Of a stretch of 11,165 bases of DNA, positions 1-5,577 are shown one piece after another (position 1 is the first letter of the stretch; each line of letters opens with the position of its first letter). Made by a program: the position numbers and the translations under genes. This DNA is from Nitrososphaeraceae archaeon. Lineage in GTDB: Archaea; Thermoproteota; Nitrososphaeria; Nitrososphaerales; Nitrososphaeraceae. Below the pieces are notes generated by a model that saw only the letters and a list, made by a program, of their open reading frames with translations, was not told where the DNA came from and ran no database searches. The stretch spans positions 1 to 11,165 of the forward strand of contig JAREAJ010000021.1 in NCBI GenBank assembly GCA_029240395.1, read 5' to 3'.

Positions 1-36
1 AGCTGAATCTCCCCGGTCAACAGGATCAATATCCAT
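1..36 (-). CDS. 5' end of an unidentified leftward gene (partial)
   Basis: Reading leftward from an ATG at 36-34, twelve open codons reach the window edge (M-D-I-D-P-V-D-R-G-D-S-A). An in-frame TAA lies four codons upstream, so this ATG is the first possible ATG start. The upstream sequence is AT-rich (37-54), but no TATA-like box sits at the usual -25 to -30 distance. Too little is visible to name a family. It would be divergent from the tRNA-Trp gene. The call rests only on the open frame and position, and it could be chance. Confidence 0.35.
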   Translation of the reverse strand, partial: MDIDPVDRGDSA

Positions 37-149
37 TAAAATTATTTATCTTTTACTAGGAGGTTACCTCATGTAATCTCACTTCAAATCCTGGCACTAC
101 CGAAAACTTGTCAGCCTAGTAAAAACATAATACTACTCGACATTATTAT

Positions 150-164
150 TAGAGTGACACTCTA
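150..164. repeat. Perfect 15-bp palindrome (7-1-7) in an intergenic region
   Basis: TAGAGTGACACTCTA is a perfect inverted repeat of 7 bp around a single central A. It lies in the spacer between the leftward gene that leaves the window (start at 36) and the tRNA-Trp gene (271). Symmetry of this kind with almost no loop suits a dimeric DNA-binding protein better than an RNA hairpin. It is about 115 bp from the nearest protein start, so the regulated gene is unclear. The rest of 37-270 is AT-rich and shows no gene that I can support. Confidence 0.45.
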
Positions 165-235
165 TTGGAATTGATTATCGTGTTGATGCCAACAATTATT
201 CGAGAATGTTACAATCTTCCCTATCTTTAGTAAGA

Positions 236-243
236 CTTATACA
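236..243 (+). promoter_or_regulatory. Possible TATA box for tRNA-Trp
   Basis: CTTATACA lies 28-35 bases ahead of the first tRNA nucleotide, roughly the archaeal TATA-box distance if transcription starts at or just before the mature 5' end. The match to the consensus is moderate and no purine-rich BRE is obvious. Confidence 0.35.
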
Positions 244-308
244 GATATTCGCGGGAGATGGAACAATGGCGGGGTCGTAGCGAAGACAGGCATCGCAACG
301 GGCTCCAG

Positions 309-339
309 ATCTCATAGATAGGGCAATATAGTTGAAGAC
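309..339 (+). other. tRNA-Trp intron 1 (canonical 37/38)
   Basis: This 31-nt insertion lies between G37 (308) and A38 (340) of the anticodon loop, the standard archaeal tRNA intron site cut by the splicing endonuclease. A bulge-helix-bulge can be drawn: AGA (307-309) as the first bulge, CTCC (303-306) against GAAG (334-337) as a central helix with one C-A mismatch, and ACA (338-340) as the second bulge. The inner helix is weak, so this is a relaxed motif. The intron could be shifted by one base (310-340) because both borders carry an A. It is far too short to hold the box C/D guide RNA found in haloarchaeal tRNA-Trp introns. Confidence 0.85.
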
Positions 340-360
340 ACCCGTGGATCAAGGGTTCAA

Positions 361-391
361 ATGATCAGAGTTGGCAGCTGTATCAGAACAC
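361..391 (+). other. tRNA-Trp intron 2 (T-loop, about 58/59)
   Basis: This 31-nt insertion splits the T-loop. TTCAA (356-360) is followed by the insert, then AT (392-393) and the T-stem strand CCCTT. A bulge-helix-bulge is visible: GTTC (355-358) pairs with GAAC (386-389), bulge AAA (359-361) is the 5' cut site, and the inner helix TGAT/ATCA (362-365, 382-385) continues as CAG/CTG (366-368, 378-380) past one bulged base. The 3' bulge starts ACA (390-392). Cutting two bases into each bulge gives exactly 361-391. Because AT occurs at both borders, 362-392 and 363-393 give the same mature tRNA. The 3' bulge is longer than the canonical three bases. Confidence 0.85.
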
Positions 392-473
392 ATCCCTTCG
401 ACCCCACCATTGTAATCGCCTCTTGGTACAAACAGGCCACCATGTGACTAGATTTGATTAATTTAGAATAGCA

Positions 474-509
474 TTTTTAGTTTTAGACCAGGGTCTAACC
501 GGCTTTTTA
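474..509. terminator. Hairpin with flanking T-runs between convergent tRNA-Trp and membrane-protein units
   Basis: A 16-base perfect inverted repeat TTAGACCAGGGTCTAA (483-498; arms TTAGACC/GGTCTAA) has TTTTT at 475-479 and again at 505-509. It lies 74 bases past the tRNA-Trp 3' end and 32 bases past the stop of the leftward membrane-protein frame. Archaeal termination relies mainly on T-runs, which here serve the rightward tRNA transcript. The leftward strand carries A-runs at these points, so it would gain only the hairpin. Confidence 0.4.
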
Positions 510-529
510 AGATCGCCTTAGATTGGGAC

Positions 530-790
530 TTAAACCCGATTTGAGTACCGTCTCGCAAATCTCATGACTAGAACACCGGCCGAAATCACAAATAATGTTA
601 TTACAATAAAATTAGGCGAAACTAGATAATTCAAGGGTTCCGGCGCTTTAGAATAAAATTCACACCTTTGGTGTTTTGAGCAGTCCTTCTCTATAGGAAA
701 GGATAAGAGTATAATTAAAAATAGTATGAGCAAAGCCGTTCCGAAAGAAGAGAAAATTGCTCCTGCTCTGATTATATCACTGTATTGCAA
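530..790 (-). CDS. Small two-helix membrane protein, unknown function
   Basis: An 86-codon frame encodes a strongly hydrophobic protein with two likely transmembrane helices (about residues 11-32 and 59-77). They are joined by a loop of about 25 residues with cysteines at 37 and 43 that could form a disulfide outside the cell. The tail RFARRYSNR is positively charged, so both termini are predicted inside. I do not recognise a family. The start is doubtful: the only start-like codon is a TTG (790-788) with no ribosome-binding site, and it directly follows a TAG that ends the 44-codon frame in the same reading frame. It may therefore be the C-terminal part of a longer, interrupted gene (791-925). 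The composition strongly suggests real coding sequence. Confidence 0.5.
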   Translation of the reverse strand: MQYSDIIRAGAIFSSFGTALLILFLIILLSFPIEKDCSKHQRCEFYSKAPEPLNYLVSPNFIVITLFVISAGVLVMRFARRYSNRV

Positions 791-925
791 CTACATCATA
801 TCAGTACGGAGGAGTTTTTTATTACTTCTGGCATTTGGACCTAAGAGATCACGGTAGCCACTTTTATGAATCTCGTCGATTATTTGGCATCTGGAAATAC
901 TTATGGCCTCGTGACCCCGCCGCAT
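791..925 (-). CDS. Possible small protein (44 codons), in frame with the downstream membrane protein
   Basis: Starting at ATG 925-923, 44 codons run to TAG at 793-791. The predicted peptide is hydrophilic and has normal protein-like composition (MRRGHEAISISR near the start, then an acidic/basic helix-like stretch and LLGPNARSNKKLL). The next codon after TAG is the TTG that opens the 86-codon membrane frame, so the two are one reading frame of about 131 codons broken by a single amber codon. It ends ATG-ATG-TAG, which could also allow stop-restart translation. No family is recognised. It may be a separate small gene, the N-terminal half of a broken gene, or a chance frame. Further upstream, 926-1027 shows nothing I can support. 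Confidence 0.35.
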   Translation of the reverse strand: MRRGHEAISISRCQIIDEIHKSGYRDLLGPNARSNKKLLRTDMM

Positions 926-1027
926 GTTGACCCAGATAAACAATAATCAGAACACCAAATGCACTAGGGTCCAAAAGGAGCAAGGGATCCCAAGAAGGAT
1001 AAAATTCAGAGAACGTGTAGAAGACCT

Positions 1028-2506
1028 CTAAGGTCTGGCGTTTGAAAAAAGGACTTTCTTACCGGGATTCATAATCAGCTGGGGATCAAATATCCGCTTA
1101 AGTTTCACAAAAAGTGAGTAAACTTGTGATCCGTATAATTGGGGAATGTACTTAGACCTCACCAAACCATCACCATGCTCTCCAGTTATCGTTCCTCCAT
1201 AAGCGATCACTCTTTTGAACACTTTTCGTGCAAGATCCTCTAAAAGATTGACTTCTTGTCTCTCCCCAATATCAACTAAAGGTCTAGTATGCAAATTCCC
1301 ATTGCCTACATGACCGTACATTGTGTAATCCAAGTTATATTGTGAATACAGTCTTTTCAAGAAGATGCAGTATTCGAATAACTGAGTTGGATTAACTACA
1401 GTGTCTTCTATTAATCCAACGGGCTTTCTGCTTCCGACAGTCAGTTTCATAATATTGTTTAGGGCATTCTTTCTTGCTTCCCAAATTTTACTGATGCTGA
1501 TTGGGTCGAATGCGGTCTGCAATATTTCGTATTTGCCTTCAAGCTTACTTTGGCATCTTAGAAGCTTCATTTCGATATCGGATAGGTTATCCCCTGAGAA
1601 TTCGATGTACAACGAACAACTAGTAATACCGAAGCACTTTGGCCGTGGCCATAAAACGGAACTGTCAAGCAGCTCAAGTGCAGATGGAAAGAATTTCAAT
1701 ATCGCTGGGACTACCTTCATTAATGATTCCAAATCCTGAAATCCTATTACTAATAGGCCTCGGTATAGCGGCACATCAACTATTTTTAGTTTGGCGGAGG
1801 TTATGATTCCCAGTGTCCCTTCGGAGGCTGCAAATACCTTTTGTGGGAAGAATCCCCGATCGGATAGAACTGCGTCAAGACGATACCCACACGAGTTCTT
1901 ACTAACTTTCGGATATTTTCTTCGTATCAAGGCGGCGCGAGGTGCTACTAAACTAAACATTTTAGAAATTTTTTCGTCAGGTTCAAGACCATGTCCGATG
2001 ATCGAACTGGTTCCATCAGCGTAAACAACGGAGATCTCCTGTATGTGGTCGATAGTATTTCCATAGCTAAGTGAATGGGGTCCACTGGCATTGTTTGCAA
2101 TCATTCCACCAATTGTGCAAAAATTGCTACTCGCGGGATCGGGAGGAAAGACCTTCCTTTTTTTTCCTAGCTCCTTATCGAGTTTCGCTTTCACCAAGCC
2201 TGGTTGTGCAACCACAAAATCATCATCAATTTCAACTATCCTATTCATGTTTACCGTGAAATCAAGAACAATTCCGGACGACAAGGATTGTCCGAGAAGA
2301 CCTGTTCCGGCACCTCTTGCTGTAATCGCAATATTCTTAGCAGAACACAACTTACAAATTTTTCTTACCTCTTCGACATCAATCGGCTTTTGAATCAATT
2401 CAGGCCTGACACTAATATGGCTCGCATCAACAGAATAAATCGTTCTACTCCAGTCATCGAAGAGCACCTCTCCTTTTGAAATACGCCGTAACTCGTCAGC
2501 TATCAT
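1028..2506 (-). CDS. FAD-linked oxidase, GlcD / D-lactate dehydrogenase family
   Basis: This 492-residue flavoprotein belongs to the VAO/PCMH superfamily, whose GlcD-like members oxidise 2-hydroxy acids such as glycolate or D-lactate and pass electrons onward. The N-terminal FAD-binding domain shows RGAGTGLLG (64-72), GGMIANNASG (133-142) and SEGTLGI (228-234). The C-terminal FAD-oxidase domain shows WEARKNAL (342-349), EDTVV (367-371), GHVGNGNLH (398-406) and GEHGDG (442-447), and the usual ending FDPQLIMNPGK (473-483). The length is that of the stand-alone flavin subunit. No Fe-S cluster domain is fused and no GlcF-like partner lies nearby, so the electron acceptor is unknown. The start is supported by an AGGAGG motif 10 bases upstream. 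The exact substrate cannot be read from sequence; D-2-hydroxyglutarate or alkyl-glycerol-phosphate type activities are alternatives. Confidence 0.92.
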   Translation of the reverse strand: MIADELRRISKGEVLFDDWSRTIYSVDASHISVRPELIQKPIDVEEVRKICKLCSAKNIAITARGAGTGLLGQSLSSGIVLDFTVNMNRIVEIDDDFVVAQPGLVKAKLDKELGKKRKVFPPDPASSNFCTIGGMIANNASGPHSLSYGNTIDHIQEISVVYADGTSSIIGHGLEPDEKISKMFSLVAPRAALIRRKYPKVSKNSCGYRLDAVLSDRGFFPQKVFAASEGTLGIITSAKLKIVDVPLYRGLLVIGFQDLESLMKVVPAILKFFPSALELLDSSVLWPRPKCFGITSCSLYIEFSGDNLSDIEMKLLRCQSKLEGKYEILQTAFDPISISKIWEARKNALNNIMKLTVGSRKPVGLIEDTVVNPTQLFEYCIFLKRLYSQYNLDYTMYGHVGNGNLHTRPLVDIGERQEVNLLEDLARKVFKRVIAYGGTITGEHGDGLVRSKYIPQLYGSQVYSLFVKLKRIFDPQLIMNPGKKVLFSNARP

Positions 2507-2516
2507 TAATACACTT

Positions 2517-2522
2517 CCTCCT
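2517..2522 (-). promoter_or_regulatory. Shine-Dalgarno site of the FAD-linked oxidase
   Basis: On the leftward strand AGGAGG precedes the ATG at 2506 with a 10-base spacer. This is the clearest ribosome-binding site in the window. It contrasts with neighbours that have a TATA-like box at leaderless distance, and suggests the oxidase mRNA has a real 5' leader or is read through from the glycosylase 124 bases upstream. Confidence 0.6.
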
Positions 2523-2630
2523 GATCACCTTGAGAAATTACCTCTGGTCAGATGGTAGGTCCAGAATATTTTGACTCATTGAATCTTTCAGCATGGTACT
2601 ATTGAGAACCAACAGCTTGAAGGCCTTTCT

Positions 2631-3224
2631 CTAACTGGGAACAGGATTAAATGCAAACCTCCATTTCTTATTGGTCGCATACCTGACCCGTACTCTTTGT
2701 GTAACGGCGATTTCCCTTATACAATCCTCCTTCACATATTCTATGCGGAGTTCACTTTGGGGATCAGTCATGTCTAAATAGTTTTGAGACTTACTTATAT
2801 CCATAGCTTGACAAATCTTTCCCGGACCCGAAGTCAAGTCATGAATGTTTTGAGAATTCCGGAGTTTATTCATTATATGAATTCCTTCGCAGGGCTCTAG
2901 TGCCCTGAGCAAAACAGCACCAGCCCTTCGTTCATCAGAACGAGCAGAAACATTTAGGCAAAAATGATTTCCATAAATAAAGTAAACATATGTCCTGCCA
3001 ACCTCTCCAAACATAGGGCTGTTTCTAATGGTTAAGCCTCTGTAAGCATGACTAGCTCGATCGTCTGCTTCGCCGTATGCTTCAGTTTCAACGATGATAC
3101 CAGATAGTCGCTCTAGCCGATGATTACTTCGGTCCTCCAAAATCCGTACAAGCCTCTTGCCTATGAGCTCTTTTGCTACGATCTCGGTGGGTCGTAAGTA
3201 AAATGATCTATCCGGGCAGCTCAT
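2631..3224 (-). CDS. DNA-3-methyladenine glycosylase, AAG/MPG family
   Basis: This enzyme removes alkylated purines (3-methyladenine, 7-methylguanine, hypoxanthine) from DNA at the start of base-excision repair. The 197-residue length is typical of prokaryotic AAG proteins. Family landmarks in order are ELIGKRLVRI (19-28), VETEAY (45-50), the SHAYRG segment (58-63), MFGEVGRTYVYFIYGNHFCLNV (71-92), GAVLLRALEP (102-111) and LTSGPGKICQAM (130-141). By alignment with human AAG, E48 matches the catalytic glutamate (E125), Y50 the base-stacking Y127 and H59 matches H136; all are present, so the enzyme should be active. A TATA-like box lies 20-30 bases upstream. The next leftward gene is the FAD-linked oxidase, with a 124-base spacer that shows no further gene. 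Confidence 0.95.
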   Translation of the reverse strand: MSCPDRSFYLRPTEIVAKELIGKRLVRILEDRSNHRLERLSGIIVETEAYGEADDRASHAYRGLTIRNSPMFGEVGRTYVYFIYGNHFCLNVSARSDERRAGAVLLRALEPCEGIHIMNKLRNSQNIHDLTSGPGKICQAMDISKSQNYLDMTDPQSELRIEYVKEDCIREIAVTQRVRVRYATNKKWRFAFNPVPS

Positions 3225-3243
3225 TACAGAACCTCGGATTGAC

Positions 3244-3254
3244 TTTTATATTAA
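3244..3254 (-). promoter_or_regulatory. TATA box of the DNA glycosylase gene
   Basis: On the leftward strand TTAATATAAAA lies 20-30 bases before the ATG at 3224. This spacing fits a leaderless or nearly leaderless archaeal transcript. It indicates that the glycosylase is transcribed independently of the PfkB kinase, whose stop is 114 bases upstream. Confidence 0.6.
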
Positions 3255-3338
3255 CCAGAAGGAGTTGTGATGCACCAGATATCACCCGTTGTACTCCTAT
3301 TCGGCTCGTACTGCTTTCCTTGATCGGAGCTATTACAT

Positions 3339-4238
3339 TTAACTGAACGAGACCATATCCCGGTACTTAACGTATCTATTTTGAATATCGCTTTTCGACA
3401 GGGAAAGTAGGGACGAAACCCCGAAGTCCTGGACTGCAAATGCACCCATTACGTTTCCGTATATTACTGCTTCCTTCATTACGTTTACTGTCTTTTTTTT
3501 CTGCTGTGCTACGTGACCGAGGAAGCCGCCGGCGAATGAATCTCCGGCCCCGGTAGGATCCACAACCGCATCAAGCGGATAGGCCGGAGCAGGAAATATC
3601 GTATCTTCAAAAAAGAGCAAGGCACCATTCTCACCTTTTTTGATAACAGTAAATTCTGGCCCAAGGGACATGATGTATTTTGCACATTTGACCAGATTGT
3701 ATTCCTTACACAGCAACCTGACTTCATCCTGATTTATTATTACTCCGTTTACCTTTTTCATCATCTTAGTAACCTCGTCGCGTCTATTAAGTATCCAGTA
3801 TTCAATCGTGTCACAGACTGTTAGTTTAGGGTTAGAGAAGTATTCTAAAATCTTGATATTTTGTATTGGATCATTATTGGCAAGGTAAATAAAGTCACTT
3901 TCTGCATATTCTGACGGAGGTCTAGGCCTAAAATCAGCAATTACGTTGAGCTCTGTTTTATTTGTTGTACGATAGGAAAGATCGTAGTCGAACGTGGAAT
4001 CATAGTGAAAACATCTTCCATTCTCATCCTTAACTATTCCTCTAGTATCCATTCGCTCATCAAGAATATTTCTATATTCGGCTGGAAAATCAGAACCTAC
4101 TACTCCAATGATTGACGTTTGAGTAAAGAAACTAGATGAAAGTGATGCAAATGTTGCGGCTCCGCCCAAAATTTTTGATTGAGTTGCGAAGGGAGTACGG
4201 GTGGTGTCGAGCGCTATGGTCCCAAACACTGCAAGCAT
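3339..4238 (-). CDS. PfkB-family carbohydrate/nucleoside kinase
   Basis: This 299-residue ribokinase-fold enzyme transfers phosphate to a sugar or nucleoside hydroxyl. The N-terminal PfkB region includes GGAATFAS (25-32) and the C-terminal signature DPTGAGDSFAGGF spans 227-239, with D233 as the expected catalytic base and GAGD as the anion hole. NQDEV (169-173) and VIKKGENGALL (198-208) match other conserved positions of the fold. Substrate specificity within PfkB kinases cannot be assigned from motifs alone; ribose, fructose-phosphate, adenosine or other nucleosides are all possible. The ATG is supported by a TATA-like box at -24 to -31. It is divergent from ubiX. A short overlapping frame near 3251-3445 is a shadow. 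Confidence 0.92.
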   Translation of the reverse strand: MLAVFGTIALDTTRTPFATQSKILGGAATFASLSSSFFTQTSIIGVVGSDFPAEYRNILDERMDTRGIVKDENGRCFHYDSTFDYDLSYRTTNKTELNVIADFRPRPPSEYAESDFIYLANNDPIQNIKILEYFSNPKLTVCDTIEYWILNRRDEVTKMMKKVNGVIINQDEVRLLCKEYNLVKCAKYIMSLGPEFTVIKKGENGALLFFEDTIFPAPAYPLDAVVDPTGAGDSFAGGFLGHVAQQKKKTVNVMKEAVIYGNVMGAFAVQDFGVSSLLSLSKSDIQNRYVKYRDMVSFS

Positions 4239-4261
4239 AAAGCAAAAAAAGTTCCCGCCTG

Positions 4262-4269
4262 TAAATAAA
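4262..4269 (-). promoter_or_regulatory. TATA box of the PfkB kinase gene
   Basis: On the leftward strand TTTATTTA sits 24-31 bases before the ATG at 4238, the distance expected for a leaderless archaeal mRNA. This supports the chosen start. Confidence 0.6.
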
Positions 4270-4290
4270 CCATAGCCCGAGCATTATAGC

Positions 4291-4300
4291 AAATTTAATA
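4291..4300 (+). promoter_or_regulatory. TATA box of ubiX
   Basis: AAATTTAATA lies 30-39 bases ahead of the ATG at 4330, implying a very short 5' leader. With the opposite-facing box at 4262-4269 it makes the 91-bp gap a compact divergent promoter. Confidence 0.5.
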
Positions 4301-4329
4301 CCGTCAGGTCTTATACACTATGCACATAC

Positions 4330-4923
4330 ATGACAATTATTGTGGCTATAACTGGAAGCTCAGGAGTAATCTACGGGATACGGTTGCTCGAAACTTTGCA
4401 GAAATTGAATGTAGAAACTCATTTAGTAATTAGTGACTGGGGAGAGAGGAATATTCGAATTGAGACATCTAAGACAATTAACTATGTGAAATCCCTGAGT
4501 GCAAGGATCTATGATAATTCCAATATGGCTGCTCCTATATCTAGCGGTTCTTTTCGAACGGAGGGTATGGCAATTGTGCCTTGCAGCATGAAAACCCTAT
4601 CCAGCATAGCCAATGGATATGATGATAATCTAATCTCTAGGGCTGCTGGCGTTTGCATTAAAGAATGTAGGAAGCTCATACTTGTTCCTAGAGAGACACC
4701 TTTGTCAGCAATTCATCTTCGGAATATGCTAACGCTGTGTCAGTACGGTGTGGTGATTTTGCCTGCCATGCCGGGTTTTTACCATAAACCAAAGACGATA
4801 GAGGACCTTGCAGACCACCTTATCGGAAAGGTTTTAGATCAACTTGGAATTGAACACAACATATTCGAAAGATGGGGCGGAACCTCGAAAGACGGGGCGG
4901 GGACGAGTAGATTACGCATCTAG
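4330..4923 (+). CDS. ubiX: Flavin prenyltransferase UbiX
   Basis: UbiX joins a dimethylallyl group from DMAP (or DMAPP) to FMN, giving prenylated FMN, the cofactor of UbiD-type decarboxylases. The 197-residue length is typical. Visible motifs are the N-terminal FMN-binding strand and loop VAITGSSG (5-12), SGSFRTEGM (72-80), VPCSMKTLSSIANGYDDN (83-100), the phosphate-binding VPRETPLS (119-126) and PAMPGFY (145-151), all strongly family-specific. No ubiD homolog is in the window. In archaea prenyl-FMN is also needed by the anhydromevalonate-phosphate decarboxylase of the modified mevalonate pathway, so a role in lipid precursor synthesis is plausible; that is inference. It is divergent from the PfkB kinase and is followed by about 170 bases with no gene I can support. 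Confidence 0.95.
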   Translation: MTIIVAITGSSGVIYGIRLLETLQKLNVETHLVISDWGERNIRIETSKTINYVKSLSARIYDNSNMAAPISSGSFRTEGMAIVPCSMKTLSSIANGYDDNLISRAAGVCIKECRKLILVPRETPLSAIHLRNMLTLCQYGVVILPAMPGFYHKPKTIEDLADHLIGKVLDQLGIEHNIFERWGGTSKDGAGTSRLRI

Positions 4924-5091
4924 TTATAATGAATTGTTTATTGCGTTATAGAGTACCATTGATTATTTGCTCAAGGTATATGTTTGGGAGATATCACTTT
5001 AAGAAGAGTTCCTTAGAGAGCATTTTGAAAAGTCAAGACATGTGAATTAGCTGCATGTGTGTGATGGATAATCAGTGAAGGAACAGAGAAA

Positions 5092-5391
5092 ATGTATGCT
5101 ATGAGGATTACCAGGTATCAGGGGTCCATTATGATCAGCATTTGTGATCTTGAATTAGTTGGAACGACTTTGAATGATGGTAATGTGGCAATATATCTTT
5201 CAAAGGAGTATTTTCAAGAGCAAGTGATTGAAGAAGTGCGGGCCCCTGAATTGTTGAAATCGTGCTCAATAGCTAACCTTGTAGGGACCAGAATTGTCAC
5301 CCAGGCTATTAACCTACGTTTAGCGAACAAAATCAGTGTCAAGTATATTTCCGGAATTCCTTTTTTGATGATTTATAAATTTAGGCTTTAG
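5092..5391 (+). CDS. DUF424 family protein
   Basis: A 99-residue archaeal protein. The pattern of a short basic N-terminal strand, then MISICDLELVGTTL (14-27), a YFQEQ motif near 41-45, and SIANLVGTRIVTQAI (58-72) matches the DUF424 family of archaeal proteins, whose biochemical role is unknown. The usual length is about 90-100 residues, so it appears complete. The next gene is a KH-domain protein of ribosome assembly, which hints at an RNA or translation role, but the two are 186 bases apart and the KH gene seems to have its own promoter. The ATG at 5092 is followed by a second ATG at 5101 that could be the real start. I see only a weak GGA element and no convincing TATA box upstream. Confidence 0.8.
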   Translation: MYAMRITRYQGSIMISICDLELVGTTLNDGNVAIYLSKEYFQEQVIEEVRAPELLKSCSIANLVGTRIVTQAINLRLANKISVKYISGIPFLMIYKFRL

Positions 5392-5533
5392 ACAGGAGCT
5401 ATCAAGCTATTGCCTATGCTGCCGACATCATCTATCTCGATACTTACAGTTTGTTGGGCAAGATAAGGGGCTGTGAGGCCAAGAAAAGCCACTTATTGGT
5501 GCAAATATTTGCGGTCACAGGTTCAAAGGGAAA

Positions 5534-5546
5534 TTTATTTAAATTT
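5534..5546 (+). promoter_or_regulatory. TATA box of the KH-domain gene
   Basis: TTTATTTAAATTT is the strongest TATA-like sequence in this spacer. It lies 32-44 bases before the TTG at 5578, predicting a transcript starting around 5565-5572. It therefore argues against an upstream GTG start at 5473, which would place this box inside the coding sequence. Confidence 0.55.
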
Positions 5547-5577
5547 GGTAAAAAACAAAGCATATGTAGAGGGCACG

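Larger units (their letters stand above)
271..409 (+). tRNA. tRNA-Trp (CCA anticodon) with two introns
   Basis: The cloverleaf can be built fully by hand. The acceptor stem GGGGTCG (271-277) pairs perfectly with CGACCCC (399-405), followed by discriminator A406 and an encoded CCA (407-409). U8 is at 278. The D-stem GCGA/TCGC (280-283, 293-296) encloses a 9-base loop with A14, G15, G18-G19 and A21. The anticodon stem ACGGG/CCCGT (298-302, 341-345) and loop CTCCAGA give anticodon CCA at 305-307, decoding UGG (Trp). The variable loop GGATC (346-350) gives a G15-C48 Levitt pair. The T-stem AAGGG/CCCTT (351-355, 394-398) holds loop TTCAAAT. The mature form is 77 nt including CCA. Two 31-nt insertions must be removed: one in the anticodon loop and one in the T-loop. 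The anticodon-loop site is the canonical archaeal position; the T-loop site is not. Every stem is fully Watson-Crick after removal, which argues against a pseudogene. Confidence 0.94.

Noticed and set aside
60..70. GAGGTTACCTC short palindrome with an AGGAGG and an ATG just after it
   Set aside because: The ATG is followed immediately by TAA, so there is no gene, and an 11-bp dyad with 5-bp arms is expected several times in a window of this size.
1401..1739. Rightward open frame of 112 codons
   Set aside because: It lies entirely inside the FAD-linked oxidase on the other strand, which has clear family motifs throughout. The rightward frames at 1791-2024, 2071-2259, 2091-2393 and 2204-2479 are shadows for the same reason.
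2541..2630. In-frame open stretch after the TAG stop of the DNA glycosylase (about 30 codons)
   Set aside because: The glycosylase already ends at the normal family length (NPVPS), and open runs of this size after a stop are expected by chance. I do not treat it as readthrough.
3251..3445. Leftward frame of 64 codons overlapping the end of the PfkB kinase
   Set aside because: It is in another phase of the kinase's last 36 codons and then intergenic DNA; composition is not protein-like and it contains the glycosylase TATA-like box.
5392..5577. Possible remnant of a RIO1 kinase or a tRNA in the DUF424-KH spacer
   Set aside because: No kinase motif is readable in any frame, and the GTTCAAA near 5521 is not flanked by pairing stems, so no tRNA can be folded.
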